Both the position numbers and the translations under genes were made by a program. From CAYVXE01 sp964455375 (GTDB lineage Bacteria > Zhuqueibacterota > Zhuqueibacteria > Oceanimicrobiales > Oceanimicrobiaceae): a stretch of DNA of 14,580 nucleotides. Positions 1 through 7,403 of this stretch are shown here, in pieces. The stretch spans positions 1 to 14,580 of the forward strand of contig CAYVXE010000104.1 of NCBI GenBank assembly GCA_964455375.1. Direction: 5' to 3'. The notes under the pieces were generated by a model. It saw only the letters and a program-made list of their open reading frames with translations. It had not been told where the DNA came from and did not search any database. Every line of letters starts with the position of its first letter. Position 1 is the stretch's first letter.

Positions 1-65
1 AATCCGAACGGATGAGACAGATTGAATCTCTGCGGGTTTGGCATTCAACAATTAAACGAATAACC

Positions 66-88
66 GGTTTCCCTTTTTCCTGGAAACC
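66..88. repeat. Short stem-loop downstream of pstB
   Basis: GGTTTCC at 66-72 pairs perfectly with GGAAACC at 82-88 around a 9-nt loop, 66 nt beyond the pstB stop codon. On the minus strand it is followed by only moderately T-rich DNA (GGTTATTCGTTTAATT), so it is at best a weak terminator or 3'-end-stabilising hairpin for the pst transcript. The rest of 1-153 shows no supportable gene. Confidence 0.3.
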
Positions 89-153
89 AATCAGTTGAAA
101 TTTTTTCCATCTGTGTAAAATCCGTGTTCTGATTTGTAAAGGTTTAATATTGC

Positions 154-960
154 TTAACAGTCACAATATTCATCATTCAAATAAGCTCTGGTCTGCTGTT
201 TCTCCGGGTTGGTAAATAGTTTCTGTTTGCCTCCCTGTTCAATGATTTGTCCCTCACACATAAAAATGAGATGATCTGCGATCCGTTTTGCCTGCTGAAT
301 GTTGTGTGTTACAAAAATAATCGTGTATTTTTGTTTTAAATTCAACATGAGGTCTTCAATTGCCCGTGTGGCAACCGGGTCCAATGAAGAAGTTGGCTCG
401 TCGAGCAAAATGACTTTGGGCTTCACGGCTAAGGACCGGGCAATACACAGACGCTGCTGCTGTCCGATGGATAATGAACCCGCTTTTTCGTTCAGCCGGT
501 GGGAAACTTCTTTCCACAGAGAAACCGACTTTAAGGTGTCTTCAACGATTTGCAACCTTTCTTGCCGGGACATTTTTTTCAGATGTTGAATACCAAACAG
601 AACATTTTCACAGATGGATTTGGGGAAAACACACGGCTTTTGAAAAACCATGCCGATTTCCGTGCGCAATTTGGTGACATCAACGGCTTTGCCACTTACG
701 ATGTGATTGGCAAAATCAATGCTGCCGCTGCTCGCAAATCCTTCCACTTCATCATTCATCCGGTTGATGCTTCTGATTAGCGTTGATTTCCCGCTGCCGG
801 AAGGTCCAATGATGCAGTTGATCTTCTGTTTTTCGAAGGCGACACTCACATCGTTCAGGATGTGAACATCCCGGTACCAGACATGGAAATTATTCACCGT
901 GATCTCAGAGTTGTTGTCCGGTTTCATTGCCGGCTGTACAATTTTTAGTTTTGTTTTCAT
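154..960 (-). CDS. pstB: Phosphate ABC transporter ATP-binding protein PstB
   Basis: This is the cytoplasmic ATPase of the PstSCAB high-affinity phosphate importer. It hydrolyses ATP to drive transport through PstC and PstA. The 268-aa product has a Walker A motif GPSGSGKST (residues 52-60), a Q-loop glutamine in MVFQKP (Q107), the ABC signature at 163-167, a Walker B motif VILLDEP (183-189) and an H-loop histidine (H219). The signature reads LSIGQ instead of the usual LSGGQ of PstB proteins; the key Ser and fourth-position Gly are kept, so activity is expected. An N-terminal extension of about 18 residues makes it slightly longer than typical. Its ATG overlaps the pstA stop by 4 nt (ATGA), which implies translational coupling. 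It is the last visible cistron; no phoU follows within 153 nt. Confidence 0.97.
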   Translation of the reverse strand: MKTKLKIVQPAMKPDNNSEITVNNFHVWYRDVHILNDVSVAFEKQKINCIIGPSGSGKSTLIRSINRMNDEVEGFASSGSIDFANHIVSGKAVDVTKLRTEIGMVFQKPCVFPKSICENVLFGIQHLKKMSRQERLQIVEDTLKSVSLWKEVSHRLNEKAGSLSIGQQQRLCIARSLAVKPKVILLDEPTSSLDPVATRAIEDLMLNLKQKYTIIFVTHNIQQAKRIADHLIFMCEGQIIEQGGKQKLFTNPEKQQTRAYLNDEYCDC

Positions 961-1805
961 CTTTGACCGATTGTTTTGAGTTTCATACGACTAAATAATG
1001 CAGATACGCTTAATAATGTCACGAGACATATCAAGACAAAGCTGGCGCCCCAGGCGTTGCGCAAGGCCTGGGGGTTTGTGGCCTGCTGCGCCAGAGCCAG
1101 GATGTGTGTCGGCAGGGCAGTAACAGGCTCAAAGAGTGAGCCCGGAATGTTTACACCGGAAAACGCGGTCGCAATAAACATGATTGGCGCGGTTTCACCC
1201 ACTGCACGGGCAAGTCCAATCAGTAATCCGGTAATGGCACCGTCGATGCCCTGCGGCAGAACGACCCTGGTGATGACCTGCCATTTTGGTAGTCCCAGCG
1301 CAAAGGCGCTTTCCCGGTAATTCGCTGGAATGCTGTTGATGGACTGATACGTTGCCAGCACAATCGTTGGCAGGATCATGATCGCCAAAATAATCGACCC
1401 TACAAACCAGGAGATGCCGGTGTTCAAAATGTTTACGAAAAAAATCAATCCAAAGATTCCGAAAATAATGGATGGAATGCCGTTCAGGCCATAAATGAGA
1501 GCGGTGCACATATTGCGTGAAAGTCCGCTTTTCATATATTCACTTTTGAAAATTGCCGTGCCGATGGCCAGTGGAAAACTGATGATCGCCGCGCCTGCAA
1601 TCAACAACAGGCTACCGATAATCTGATACAAAATACCGCCTTCGGCGCCAAAGTTTCTCGATGCCGTAAACAGAAAATCGAAATTGATGGCGCGTATGCC
1701 GTTCCATGCAATCACCAAAAACAGAAACAAAAGGATCAGACCGCAACTGCCCACCGCCGCCCAGCTTAATCCTGTAAAGAGTTTGTTAAAAAGGTCTCTA
1801 TTCAT
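957..1805 (-). CDS. pstA: Phosphate ABC transporter permease PstA
   Basis: This is one of two inner-membrane permease subunits that form the phosphate channel of PstSCAB. The 282-aa protein has about six hydrophobic segments, the first at roughly residues 17-35. It carries the conserved NGIPSIIFG stretch (108-116), ILPTIV (145-150) and the cytoplasmic EAA-type coupling loop around 165-185 (SAFALGLPKWQVITRVVLP), followed by LARAVGETAP. GETAP is typical of PstA, as opposed to GETMAV in PstC. The start overlaps the pstC stop by 8 nt (ATGAATAG) and the stop overlaps the pstB start by 4 nt, so it is an internal, translationally coupled cistron of the pst operon. Confidence 0.96.
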   Translation of the reverse strand: MNRDLFNKLFTGLSWAAVGSCGLILLFLFLVIAWNGIRAINFDFLFTASRNFGAEGGILYQIIGSLLLIAGAAIISFPLAIGTAIFKSEYMKSGLSRNMCTALIYGLNGIPSIIFGIFGLIFFVNILNTGISWFVGSIILAIMILPTIVLATYQSINSIPANYRESAFALGLPKWQVITRVVLPQGIDGAITGLLIGLARAVGETAPIMFIATAFSGVNIPGSLFEPVTALPTHILALAQQATNPQALRNAWGASFVLICLVTLLSVSALFSRMKLKTIGQR

Positions 1806-2679
1806 ACAATCGTTGTTCCGGATTGAAGTAGTGTTGTGCGATAACCGTTAACAGCAGGCCGATGACGAGTAATAGCAATCCCATGAAAATCATGGCGCTG
1901 AAATGCAAGGAACCGAATGCGGTCTCAGCCATCTCGCGTCCCAGTTTTGAGGTGATTGTTTGACCGGGAACGAGAATATTGAAAACCGGAGACGGAATTT
2001 TGTCGATACTGCCGATGACCAGCATCACGGCCATGGTTTCCCCGAGCGCACGACCTAAAGCGAGCAGGATCGCTCCGCTGATGTCTGCTTTGGCAATGGG
2101 CAGCACCGCAGTTTTAATCACCTCATATCGATAAAGCCCCAGTCCCCGAGCCGCTTCCCGGTATTTTTCGGGCACGTTGTGTAAAGCGTCATCGGATAAC
2201 GTGATGATGGTCGGTAAAATCATGATAGCTAACAGGATTCCTGCGGTGAAAATTGTGCGCCCGGACAGCAAATCAAAAAAATCACCGAGCCAGACACTCA
2301 GAAAAGTCACGCCAATCAATCCGTAAATAATGGACGGTATACCTGCAAGCAACTCAAGCAACGATTTCACATGGAACCTGTAGCGAACCGGCAGTATTTC
2401 AGATGTGAAAATGGCAGTAAAAAGCCCCAGCGGTAAAGCAAGCAGCAGCGCACACAAGGTAACCATCGTCGAGCCGTAAAGCATGGACAGAATGCCAAAC
2501 TTCGCTTTTGGCGGGTTCCAATCCACTGTAAAAAGCTGCCATCCGGTTTGGCGAAGCGCATCCAAACTGTCCATGAATAAAATGGAGATGATGATCAGAA
2601 TCACAACGGCGCTCACCATGGTGCTGAGCATCACGTAGCTTTTGCCTATTTTACCGGTTAATGCTGACATATCCCGCAT
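1798..2679 (-). CDS. pstC: Phosphate ABC transporter permease PstC
   Basis: This is the second inner-membrane permease of the phosphate importer and the partner of PstA. The 293-aa protein has an N-terminal membrane segment at about 17-37 and several more hydrophobic helices. It has GIPSIIYG (113-120), ILPTIIT (154-160), an EAA loop EAARGLGLYRYEVIKTAVLP (175-194) and LGRALGETMAV (208-218), all diagnostic of PstC. The ATG at 2679 lies inside the end of pstS, giving a 29-nt overlap. An alternative ATG three codons downstream (2670) would give a 20-nt overlap. Neither has a strong Shine-Dalgarno site, so the exact start is uncertain and coupling to pstS translation is likely. Confidence 0.95.
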   Translation of the reverse strand: MRDMSALTGKIGKSYVMLSTMVSAVVILIIISILFMDSLDALRQTGWQLFTVDWNPPKAKFGILSMLYGSTMVTLCALLLALPLGLFTAIFTSEILPVRYRFHVKSLLELLAGIPSIIYGLIGVTFLSVWLGDFFDLLSGRTIFTAGILLAIMILPTIITLSDDALHNVPEKYREAARGLGLYRYEVIKTAVLPIAKADISGAILLALGRALGETMAVMLVIGSIDKIPSPVFNILVPGQTITSKLGREMAETAFGSLHFSAMIFMGLLLLVIGLLLTVIAQHYFNPEQRLYE

Positions 2680-3490
2680 CTTTCACTATTTTTTGTCCCT
2701 CGTCGCTTAACATAAAGTCGATGAATACTTTAGTGGTACCCTTTGCTTCTCCATTTGTAATCAAAAGCAAATCCCGGGTTATGGGAAATGTCCCGTTTGT
2801 GATATTCTCCAGTGTGGGCGCAACGATTGAACCATCCGGCAGGATGACGGAGAGTCCTTTAACATCGTCATTGAGCCAGGCGTTGGAGAGCATCCCGATG
2901 GCCGCATCGCTTTGCACAATGGCAGTTTGTTCTTCGTTGTTAGAACCGAGGACTAAATCGGCCCCGGGCGCTTCCGCCTCTTTGTCACCTAAAACGGCTT
3001 TCATAAATACGTGCCTTGTACCTCGCGATTTTTCTTTGTCTACAGCCAGAATATCTTTATCCGGACCACCGACCTCTTTCCAGTTGGAAATCTCGCCTTT
3101 GTAAATACGACCGATTTGATCAAGTGTGAGCGCCTGCACGCCGGCATCGTAAACCTCCGAAGAAACAACCGGCACCACTGCGTCCTTGCCGATGGCATGG
3201 GTCACAAAGTGTACGTCCGGGTACTTGTTGATTTCAGTTGGCGTGATGTCGCGAGATGCCATTCCAATGTCCAGTTTCCCTTCCCCAAGCTGGTTAATAC
3301 CGACCCCGGACCCGCCGGCATTGACAATGATATTTACATTCGGGTGTTTTAGTTTGAACTGCTCAGCCCCTCTGGATACAGCCGGTAAAACCGTGGTCGA
3401 ACCGGCAATATGAATGGCCTCTTTCTTCGAACAACTGAATGCTGTCAAAGTAAAAAGAATGAACAGAATACTCATTGACCTATTCCCCAT
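2651..3490 (-). CDS. pstS: Phosphate-binding protein PstS (probable lipoprotein)
   Basis: This is the periplasmic phosphate receptor that delivers Pi to PstCA. The 279-aa precursor starts with a hydrophobic signal (about 5-19) ending at Cys20 in TAFSC. This is a relaxed lipobox, so a lipid-anchored mature protein is likely but not certain. Phosphate-site motifs are present: AGSTTVLP (29-36), NAGGSGVG (57-64), IGMASRDIT (75-83) and SRGTRHVF (155-162). It belongs to the PBP-like family (PF12849 type). The start is supported by a strong ribosome site, AAGGAGG, five nt before the ATG. It is the first gene of the pst operon and overlaps pstC. Transcription probably starts within 3491-3702 and would be expected to respond to phosphate limitation, but no convincing Pho box is visible. 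Confidence 0.96.
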   Translation of the reverse strand: MGNRSMSILFILFTLTAFSCSKKEAIHIAGSTTVLPAVSRGAEQFKLKHPNVNIIVNAGGSGVGINQLGEGKLDIGMASRDITPTEINKYPDVHFVTHAIGKDAVVPVVSSEVYDAGVQALTLDQIGRIYKGEISNWKEVGGPDKDILAVDKEKSRGTRHVFMKAVLGDKEAEAPGADLVLGSNNEEQTAIVQSDAAIGMLSNAWLNDDVKGLSVILPDGSIVAPTLENITNGTFPITRDLLLITNGEAKGTTKVFIDFMLSDEGQKIVKDAGYVSINR

Positions 3491-3702
3491 GTTACCCTCC
3501 TTTTAATTGAATTCATGAAATCTCAAGGCCGTTTCAAAAGTTGAACAGTGTTCCATTTTTATGCCGAGCGGAATCGGAGTATGATTGTTTTACAAAGACT
3601 TGAATTTCGCTCAGGGTGAAAATATGGGACTTCAGGATAGCCTCGTATCACCGAATACTTTATTAACCCGATTACGACAAACTTTATTTCTTGAATATCT
3701 AT
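3491..3702 (-). promoter_or_regulatory. Non-coding region upstream of pstS
   Basis: This 212-nt gap lies between the peptidase stop and the pstS start and must hold the pst promoter unless transcription reads through. The pstS ribosome site is at about 3495-3501. I searched by eye for paired CTGTCAT-like Pho boxes about 11 bp apart and found none that match well. The gap also contains a separated inverted repeat, GAGCGGAAT (3566-3574) against ATTTCGCTC (3604-3612), described separately. No intrinsic terminator for the peptidase gene is obvious. Confidence 0.4.
3566..3612. repeat. Separated imperfect inverted repeat in the pstS leader
   Basis: GAGCGGAAT at 3566-3574 and ATTTCGCTC at 3604-3612 are inverted copies with 8 of 9 positions matching, separated by 29 nt. 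The right-hand side reads TTTCGCTCAGGGTGAAA, a phrase that resembles dispersed intergenic repeats found in some bacterial genomes. Whether it is repeated elsewhere in this genome cannot be seen from this window. Confidence 0.35.
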
Positions 3703-5313
3703 CTATTTCCCGAAAAATTGCTGCGCATAATATGCTGCTGTCAGCGGTTCGCCAGTTGCCTGTTTAATCATGTCTTTCCAGGTAATCGTATTTCCCGGCT
3801 TAAAGATCTTTTCTTTGAGAAACGCACCAATTACCGGGTCATTCGTGAAACCGGAATTCTGATTTTCACCTTTTCGCAGAATATCTTTTTTGAGAATATA
3901 TGCCAATTGTGAAGCCAGCAATTCTCCTAACATATAATTATGATAATATGCCGGATAAAGGGCAATGTGAATTTTTGCTGCCCAATCGGGTGCATTTCTG
4001 TGTGGTGGTTTTCTCAGCAGTTGGTAGTTTTCCACTAAATCCCACCAGAGGGTATTCAAGTCCTGATCCGGATTTTCATACAGCCTTTTTTCAAAGCGAT
4101 ACACCACTTGCACCCAGCGGCAGAAAACGACTTGTTCCAATTTGAGGATCTCAGAGCCGGTTGCAGCTATTGCATCTTTTTTATCATTGGGTAAACCGAT
4201 CATCGCCTGTATCCAGTGAGCATTTGATGCCAGGCGTCCAAAGAACATTGCAATGGCCTCAGTGGTAAAAATATGCGCTGGTTCACGCAGCAGCCACGGT
4301 ACCTGTGGGTCATGATATTTGTCGTAGACGGCATGACCAAATTCGTGTAGCATGGTGCTCATCCAGTTGTAATTGGGTTTAATGTTACAAACGACCCGGA
4401 TGTCGCCTTCATGATCCACATCTACGCAATAAGCATGCTGGTATTTTCCCGCCTTTTCAAATAGATCACTGTTTTTAATGATGTCATCCACGTCCAACCC
4501 AACGCCAGCATAATAATTTGTGGTTAACCGAACAAGGTTTTGATCTTTGTAAAAACGGTCTAAATCGACTTCATGGATTTTCGGCGCTTCCTGAAAGAAA
4601 CGGTTTTGATAATGCCAGGGCATCAAGTCGGCTTTGCCCAGGTTTAGCCTGTCCGCCAAAAATGCATCGATCTGTTCCTTCTGCTCAGTGAAAGACTGAC
4701 GGGTCAGTCGGTCGAGGTCGTCGAATAACCGTTCAATCTCAGCGGGGTCTTGTTCGCTGAGTTGAAGCTGCATGGAATGGTAATTTTCAAAATCGAGCGT
4801 TTTTGCAACCCTGTTGCGTAAGTTTACGAGAGATAAAACATCATCCGAAATTTGTTCACCGATTTTTTTACTTGCAAGCCATGCTTCTTCAAGTTCAGAT
4901 GTGTTTGTCGAATGCCGCAGGATATCCTCGATTTGATTGTCGGTCAAAATACGTCCATTGACATGGCAGCGGAAGGTTGCAAATGCTTGTTCGATTTTAT
5001 TTTGCAGCCGGACGATGGTTTCCAGCAGATTGGGTTCAATCTGCTTTCCAAGATAAGCACGGTACAAAACATCCAGTTGCCGGTTCAACATCGGTTCCTG
5101 GATGGCGCCGGAATGCCTCAAATCTTGTAGGAATTTGAAAGCCTTTTTATCGGCATAGATTTTACTGAATTTGAGTTCCAATTCGGCTGCTTTTTGGTAA
5201 TCCTTTTTATCGCCCGAAATGGAGGCCTTAAAGTAGGTTTGATTTTTTTCTTTGAAAAGCGGTTTCACTTGCTGCTCATGTTGCCGGAGGAAATGTTTGA
5301 ATTTATCGATCAT
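3703..5313 (-). CDS. M2 family (ACE-like) zinc metallopeptidase, cytoplasmic
   Basis: This is a probable zinc-dependent peptidyl-dipeptidase-type enzyme of the gluzincin clan, closest in style to family M2 (angiotensin-converting-enzyme-like) and related to M3. In the 536-aa protein the metal motif HEFGH lies at 323-327 (H323, H327, catalytic E324). A likely third ligand, E352 in FTTEAIAMF, comes 25 residues later and is preceded by REPAH, as in the M2 pattern. The mostly helical N-terminal half (1-300) matches the substrate-enclosing domain of the family. No signal peptide or membrane segment is present, unlike many secreted M2 enzymes, so a cytoplasmic peptide-degrading role is inferred. 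The ATG is preceded by an A-rich leader without a Shine-Dalgarno site; a TACAAT hexamer at 5354-5359 could be the -10 element. Substrate unknown. Confidence 0.88.
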   Translation of the reverse strand: MIDKFKHFLRQHEQQVKPLFKEKNQTYFKASISGDKKDYQKAAELELKFSKIYADKKAFKFLQDLRHSGAIQEPMLNRQLDVLYRAYLGKQIEPNLLETIVRLQNKIEQAFATFRCHVNGRILTDNQIEDILRHSTNTSELEEAWLASKKIGEQISDDVLSLVNLRNRVAKTLDFENYHSMQLQLSEQDPAEIERLFDDLDRLTRQSFTEQKEQIDAFLADRLNLGKADLMPWHYQNRFFQEAPKIHEVDLDRFYKDQNLVRLTTNYYAGVGLDVDDIIKNSDLFEKAGKYQHAYCVDVDHEGDIRVVCNIKPNYNWMSTMLHEFGHAVYDKYHDPQVPWLLREPAHIFTTEAIAMFFGRLASNAHWIQAMIGLPNDKKDAIAATGSEILKLEQVVFCRWVQVVYRFEKRLYENPDQDLNTLWWDLVENYQLLRKPPHRNAPDWAAKIHIALYPAYYHNYMLGELLASQLAYILKKDILRKGENQNSGFTNDPVIGAFLKEKIFKPGNTITWKDMIKQATGEPLTAAYYAQQFFGK

Positions 5314-5353
5314 TGTTTTTTTGTTTTGTCAGTAGAGAAAAAGTTGATTTCAT

Positions 5354-5359
5354 ATTGTA
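5354..5359 (-). promoter_or_regulatory. Possible -10 element for the M2 peptidase gene
   Basis: On the minus strand TACAAT (5 of 6 matches to TATAAT) lies 40 nt before the peptidase ATG in an A/T-rich stretch. No good -35 hexamer sits at the usual 16-18 nt distance, so this is a weak call. Confidence 0.25.
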
Positions 5360-5417
5360 TTGTTTAATCCGTTTCGACCGTCTCAACAACGTGCGGCTTC
5401 GAGGCGCTGAGAATTAG

Positions 5418-6044
5418 TCAGGCAACTTTTAAACAAAATAAATTTTCAGCACTGTTTTGCAATTGGAAGCCCATTTTTTTTAGATAAACCGCATGTTTTG
5501 GGGAACCGGCATTAGCAAGAACGCTCGTGACATTTTTGTTTTTGAAAATGTCTGAATCTTTTGAATAAACAAATTTACCCATTTTGAAATCCCGGTAACC
5601 GGGAATAACAAAATCCAGTTTTATGAACAACGCATCATCCCCACAAGTTTCCATGATAAATAATCCGGCGGGAATCAGGTTGCGCAGAACAAAAAACACC
5701 CGTTGATTTTCAGACTCCCGATAGGAAAAATCCGGAAAGAACTTTCTGATTTCACTGCAGTGATAGTCTAAGAAATGCTTCAGATAATGGGCATTTTGTC
5801 TCACTTTCAGCAATTTAAAATAGTCTTTTGGCCTAAACATTTCATACAAATAATAGATATCGATGGCAACGATGATCGCATTCAATATGGCCACAGGGTA
5901 CGATTTGATGAGAAGTCCGTAAATGGACATGGTTGCGGCGCCTAACAGATTCACGGTCCGCAACTTCAAAAACGACCTCATCATCAGAGAGATTACAATG
6001 AGTCCCGACGCGATATAACCGATTATTTCATAGGTTGCATTCAT
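5418..6044 (-). CDS. YgjV-like membrane protein with GNAT-like C-terminal domain
   Basis: The 208-aa protein has two parts. Residues 1-72 hold three hydrophobic helices (about 5-23, 31-47, 50-68) with the pattern of YgjV-family inner-membrane proteins (PF10688 type): a helix, a short RTVNLLGA link, then helix pairs. Residues about 80-208 are soluble and resemble an acetyltransferase (GNAT) fold. FVIPGYRDFKMGKF recalls the acetyl-CoA-binding motif A (V-P-x-YR-x-x-x-x-G), and NAGSPKHAVYLKKMGF recalls motif B (N-x-A-x-x-Y-x-K-x-GF). The architecture suggests a membrane-tethered acyltransferase facing the cytoplasm, but substrate and activity are unknown and a degenerate, non-catalytic fold is possible. 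No Shine-Dalgarno site precedes the ATG. It lies 104 nt upstream of the peptidase gene; a functional link is not evident. Confidence 0.75.
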   Translation of the reverse strand: MNATYEIIGYIASGLIVISLMMRSFLKLRTVNLLGAATMSIYGLLIKSYPVAILNAIIVAIDIYYLYEMFRPKDYFKLLKVRQNAHYLKHFLDYHCSEIRKFFPDFSYRESENQRVFFVLRNLIPAGLFIMETCGDDALFIKLDFVIPGYRDFKMGKFVYSKDSDIFKNKNVTSVLANAGSPKHAVYLKKMGFQLQNSAENLFCLKVA

Positions 6045-6074
6045 CGTATCAAATTAATGGTTATTTGACACTTT

Positions 6075-6107
6075 AGACGAGAATCTTTTGTTAAAAGGTT
6101 CTCGTCT
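6075..6107. terminator. Long perfect hairpin between the esterase and ygjV-like genes
   Basis: AGACGAGAA (6075-6083) pairs with TTCTCGTCT (6099-6107). An inner CTTTT/AAAAG stem follows, with one T-G wobble between the two, leaving a 3-nt loop: about 15 bp in total. It lies 9 nt beyond the esterase stop codon, a usual terminator position. In the transcribed (minus) direction it is followed by AAAGTGTC, not by a U-tract. The U-rich run (TTTCCTGATTTTATTTT) is on the plus-strand side. It may end the esterase transcript poorly, block antisense transcription, or act as a processing or stability hairpin. Confidence 0.6.
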
Positions 6108-6116
6108 TTCCTGATT

Positions 6117-7403
6117 TTATTTTACCAAAACGAGTTTCTCTGTTTGAGCAAACGAGTTTGCTTTTAACCGGGCATAATAGACTCCCGCCGGGTGGTTACC
6201 GGCGTTCCAGAGTATCCGGTGCGTTCCCTGCTGCAGGGTCTTTTCCGTCAACAGCGCAACTTCCTGACCAAGGTTGTTGTAAATTTTCAGTTCAACTTTG
6301 GACGTGCCGGTAAGGGTAAAGGAAATCCACGTGGACGGATTGAACGGATTCGGATAATTGGGGAATAGTGTTACCTGTTCAGGGATATTTGCACGGGGCG
6401 ACCTCACAGCCACGGTTGTTTCAGAAATCAGGGAATCAATGTGCACAAGGGCCAATCGAACCCGAACAAAAATTTTATCTGAATGGCCACCGTCATAAGG
6501 CCTGAACGTGAAATCAATTCCAAGCCGATTAAGAGTGTCTGCAAAAGCAGTGTTAAATGGGAAAACTTTGAGTTCATCTTGCCGGCCACAGTCAAAGTAA
6601 ATATCGAACGGTGGGGCACCAGTAAAGTTTTTGACAAGCGTTGCCGGATTGTGCACCATCCATCTTGCGAAAACAGATTCGATGAGGTCGCCGTTGCTGT
6701 CCAATGGAAAATCCACAAATGTCGGACCATTGTTTAAATTTGGTGAAAAAGCGCCTGCCATAGTGAATGCCAGTGATGAGAATGTCCCTGCGTTGGGTGA
6801 ATAGTTGTACGGTGGCGCGCCGCCGTTTTCTGCAAGAATATCGGGAATGATTTCTGACGCCAACGTTAAATCCAAGGGCCCGCTGAGCGCGGCCACGCCG
6901 GCAAACAGGTCGGGGTGTTTCAAGGCAATTTTCATGGCGCCGTACCCGCCCATGGAGTGCCCGCTAATGAATCGCTTGCCTGATTCTGAAATCGTGTTAA
7001 AATTCGTGTCTACAAATTCGATGACATCGTTGGCGATGTAATCTTCAAAATTGCCGTAAAGTGCGGAATTGGTATAGAAACTGCCTTCATAAGGCGGGGC
7101 ATCGCCATCCGGTAAAACGAAAATTGCCGGTTGAATGGTTCCTGAATCAATCATTTCGTTCAGGATGCCCGGGGCAAAGAAGGCGTAAAGGGACAATCCA
7201 ACCGAAGCACCATGCAAAAAATAAATGGCCGGATATCTTGTGGAGGTGTCCTGCGCATCGTATCCTTCCGGCAGATACACAAACACTTCACGATCTTCGT
7301 TTAGACTTTTACTGAAAAAATGTTCATCGACAAGTGTTCCTTGCGCGAATGCAAAGCAAGGGAAAAGTAAAAAGATGAAAATTATGTAAATGCGATGTCG
7401 CAA
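6117..7403 (-). CDS. Secreted esterase with C-terminal sorting domain
   Basis: This is an extracellular alpha/beta-hydrolase of the putative esterase family (PF00756; esterase D, feruloyl esterase and Ag85 relatives). I place the start at a TTG (7403) because GGGAGGAG lies immediately upstream at ideal spacing and the product then begins with a clean signal peptide, MRHRIYIIFIFLLFPCFAFA, cleaved before Gln21. Starts further upstream (ATG at 7481, TTG at 7496) would bury the signal behind about 26-31 extra residues. In the 428-aa precursor the nucleophile is Ser150 in GHSMGGYG, the acid is probably in FDCGRQDE (about 271-276) and the base is His307 in DGGHSD. Residues about 345-428 form a beta-rich tail starting FPNYPNPFNPST, a FlgD-like/type A sorting domain used for type IX secretion or surface attachment in FCB bacteria. 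The ester substrate is unknown. Confidence 0.9.
   Translation of the reverse strand: MRHRIYIIFIFLLFPCFAFAQGTLVDEHFFSKSLNEDREVFVYLPEGYDAQDTSTRYPAIYFLHGASVGLSLYAFFAPGILNEMIDSGTIQPAIFVLPDGDAPPYEGSFYTNSALYGNFEDYIANDVIEFVDTNFNTISESGKRFISGHSMGGYGAMKIALKHPDLFAGVAALSGPLDLTLASEIIPDILAENGGAPPYNYSPNAGTFSSLAFTMAGAFSPNLNNGPTFVDFPLDSNGDLIESVFARWMVHNPATLVKNFTGAPPFDIYFDCGRQDELKVFPFNTAFADTLNRLGIDFTFRPYDGGHSDKIFVRVRLALVHIDSLISETTVAVRSPRANIPEQVTLFPNYPNPFNPSTWISFTLTGTSKVELKIYNNLGQEVALLTEKTLQQGTHRILWNAGNHPAGVYYARLKANSFAQTEKLVLVK

Noticed and set aside
1..44. Short minus-strand frame from an ATG at 44 running off the left edge
   Set aside because: Only 14 codons are visible, there is no ribosome site, and there is no recognisable similarity to phoU or any other family.
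52..117. Tiny minus-strand frame of about 21 codons just after pstB
   Set aside because: No ribosome site and no conserved features; it covers the hairpin region.
3530..3600. Pho box upstream of pstS
   Set aside because: CTGTTCAACTTTTGAAAC-like sequence lacks the repeated CTGTCAT units at 11-bp spacing; the match is too poor to call.
3585..3767. Plus-strand 60-codon frame crossing the peptidase 3' end
   Set aside because: It overlaps the conserved C-terminus of the peptidase, has no ribosome site, and its codons look random.
5380..5415. Hairpin (GCGGC/GGCGC around TTCGA) between the peptidase and ygjV-like genes as a terminator
   Set aside because: The stem has a G-G mismatch, is only about 5 bp long and has no T-run on either strand.
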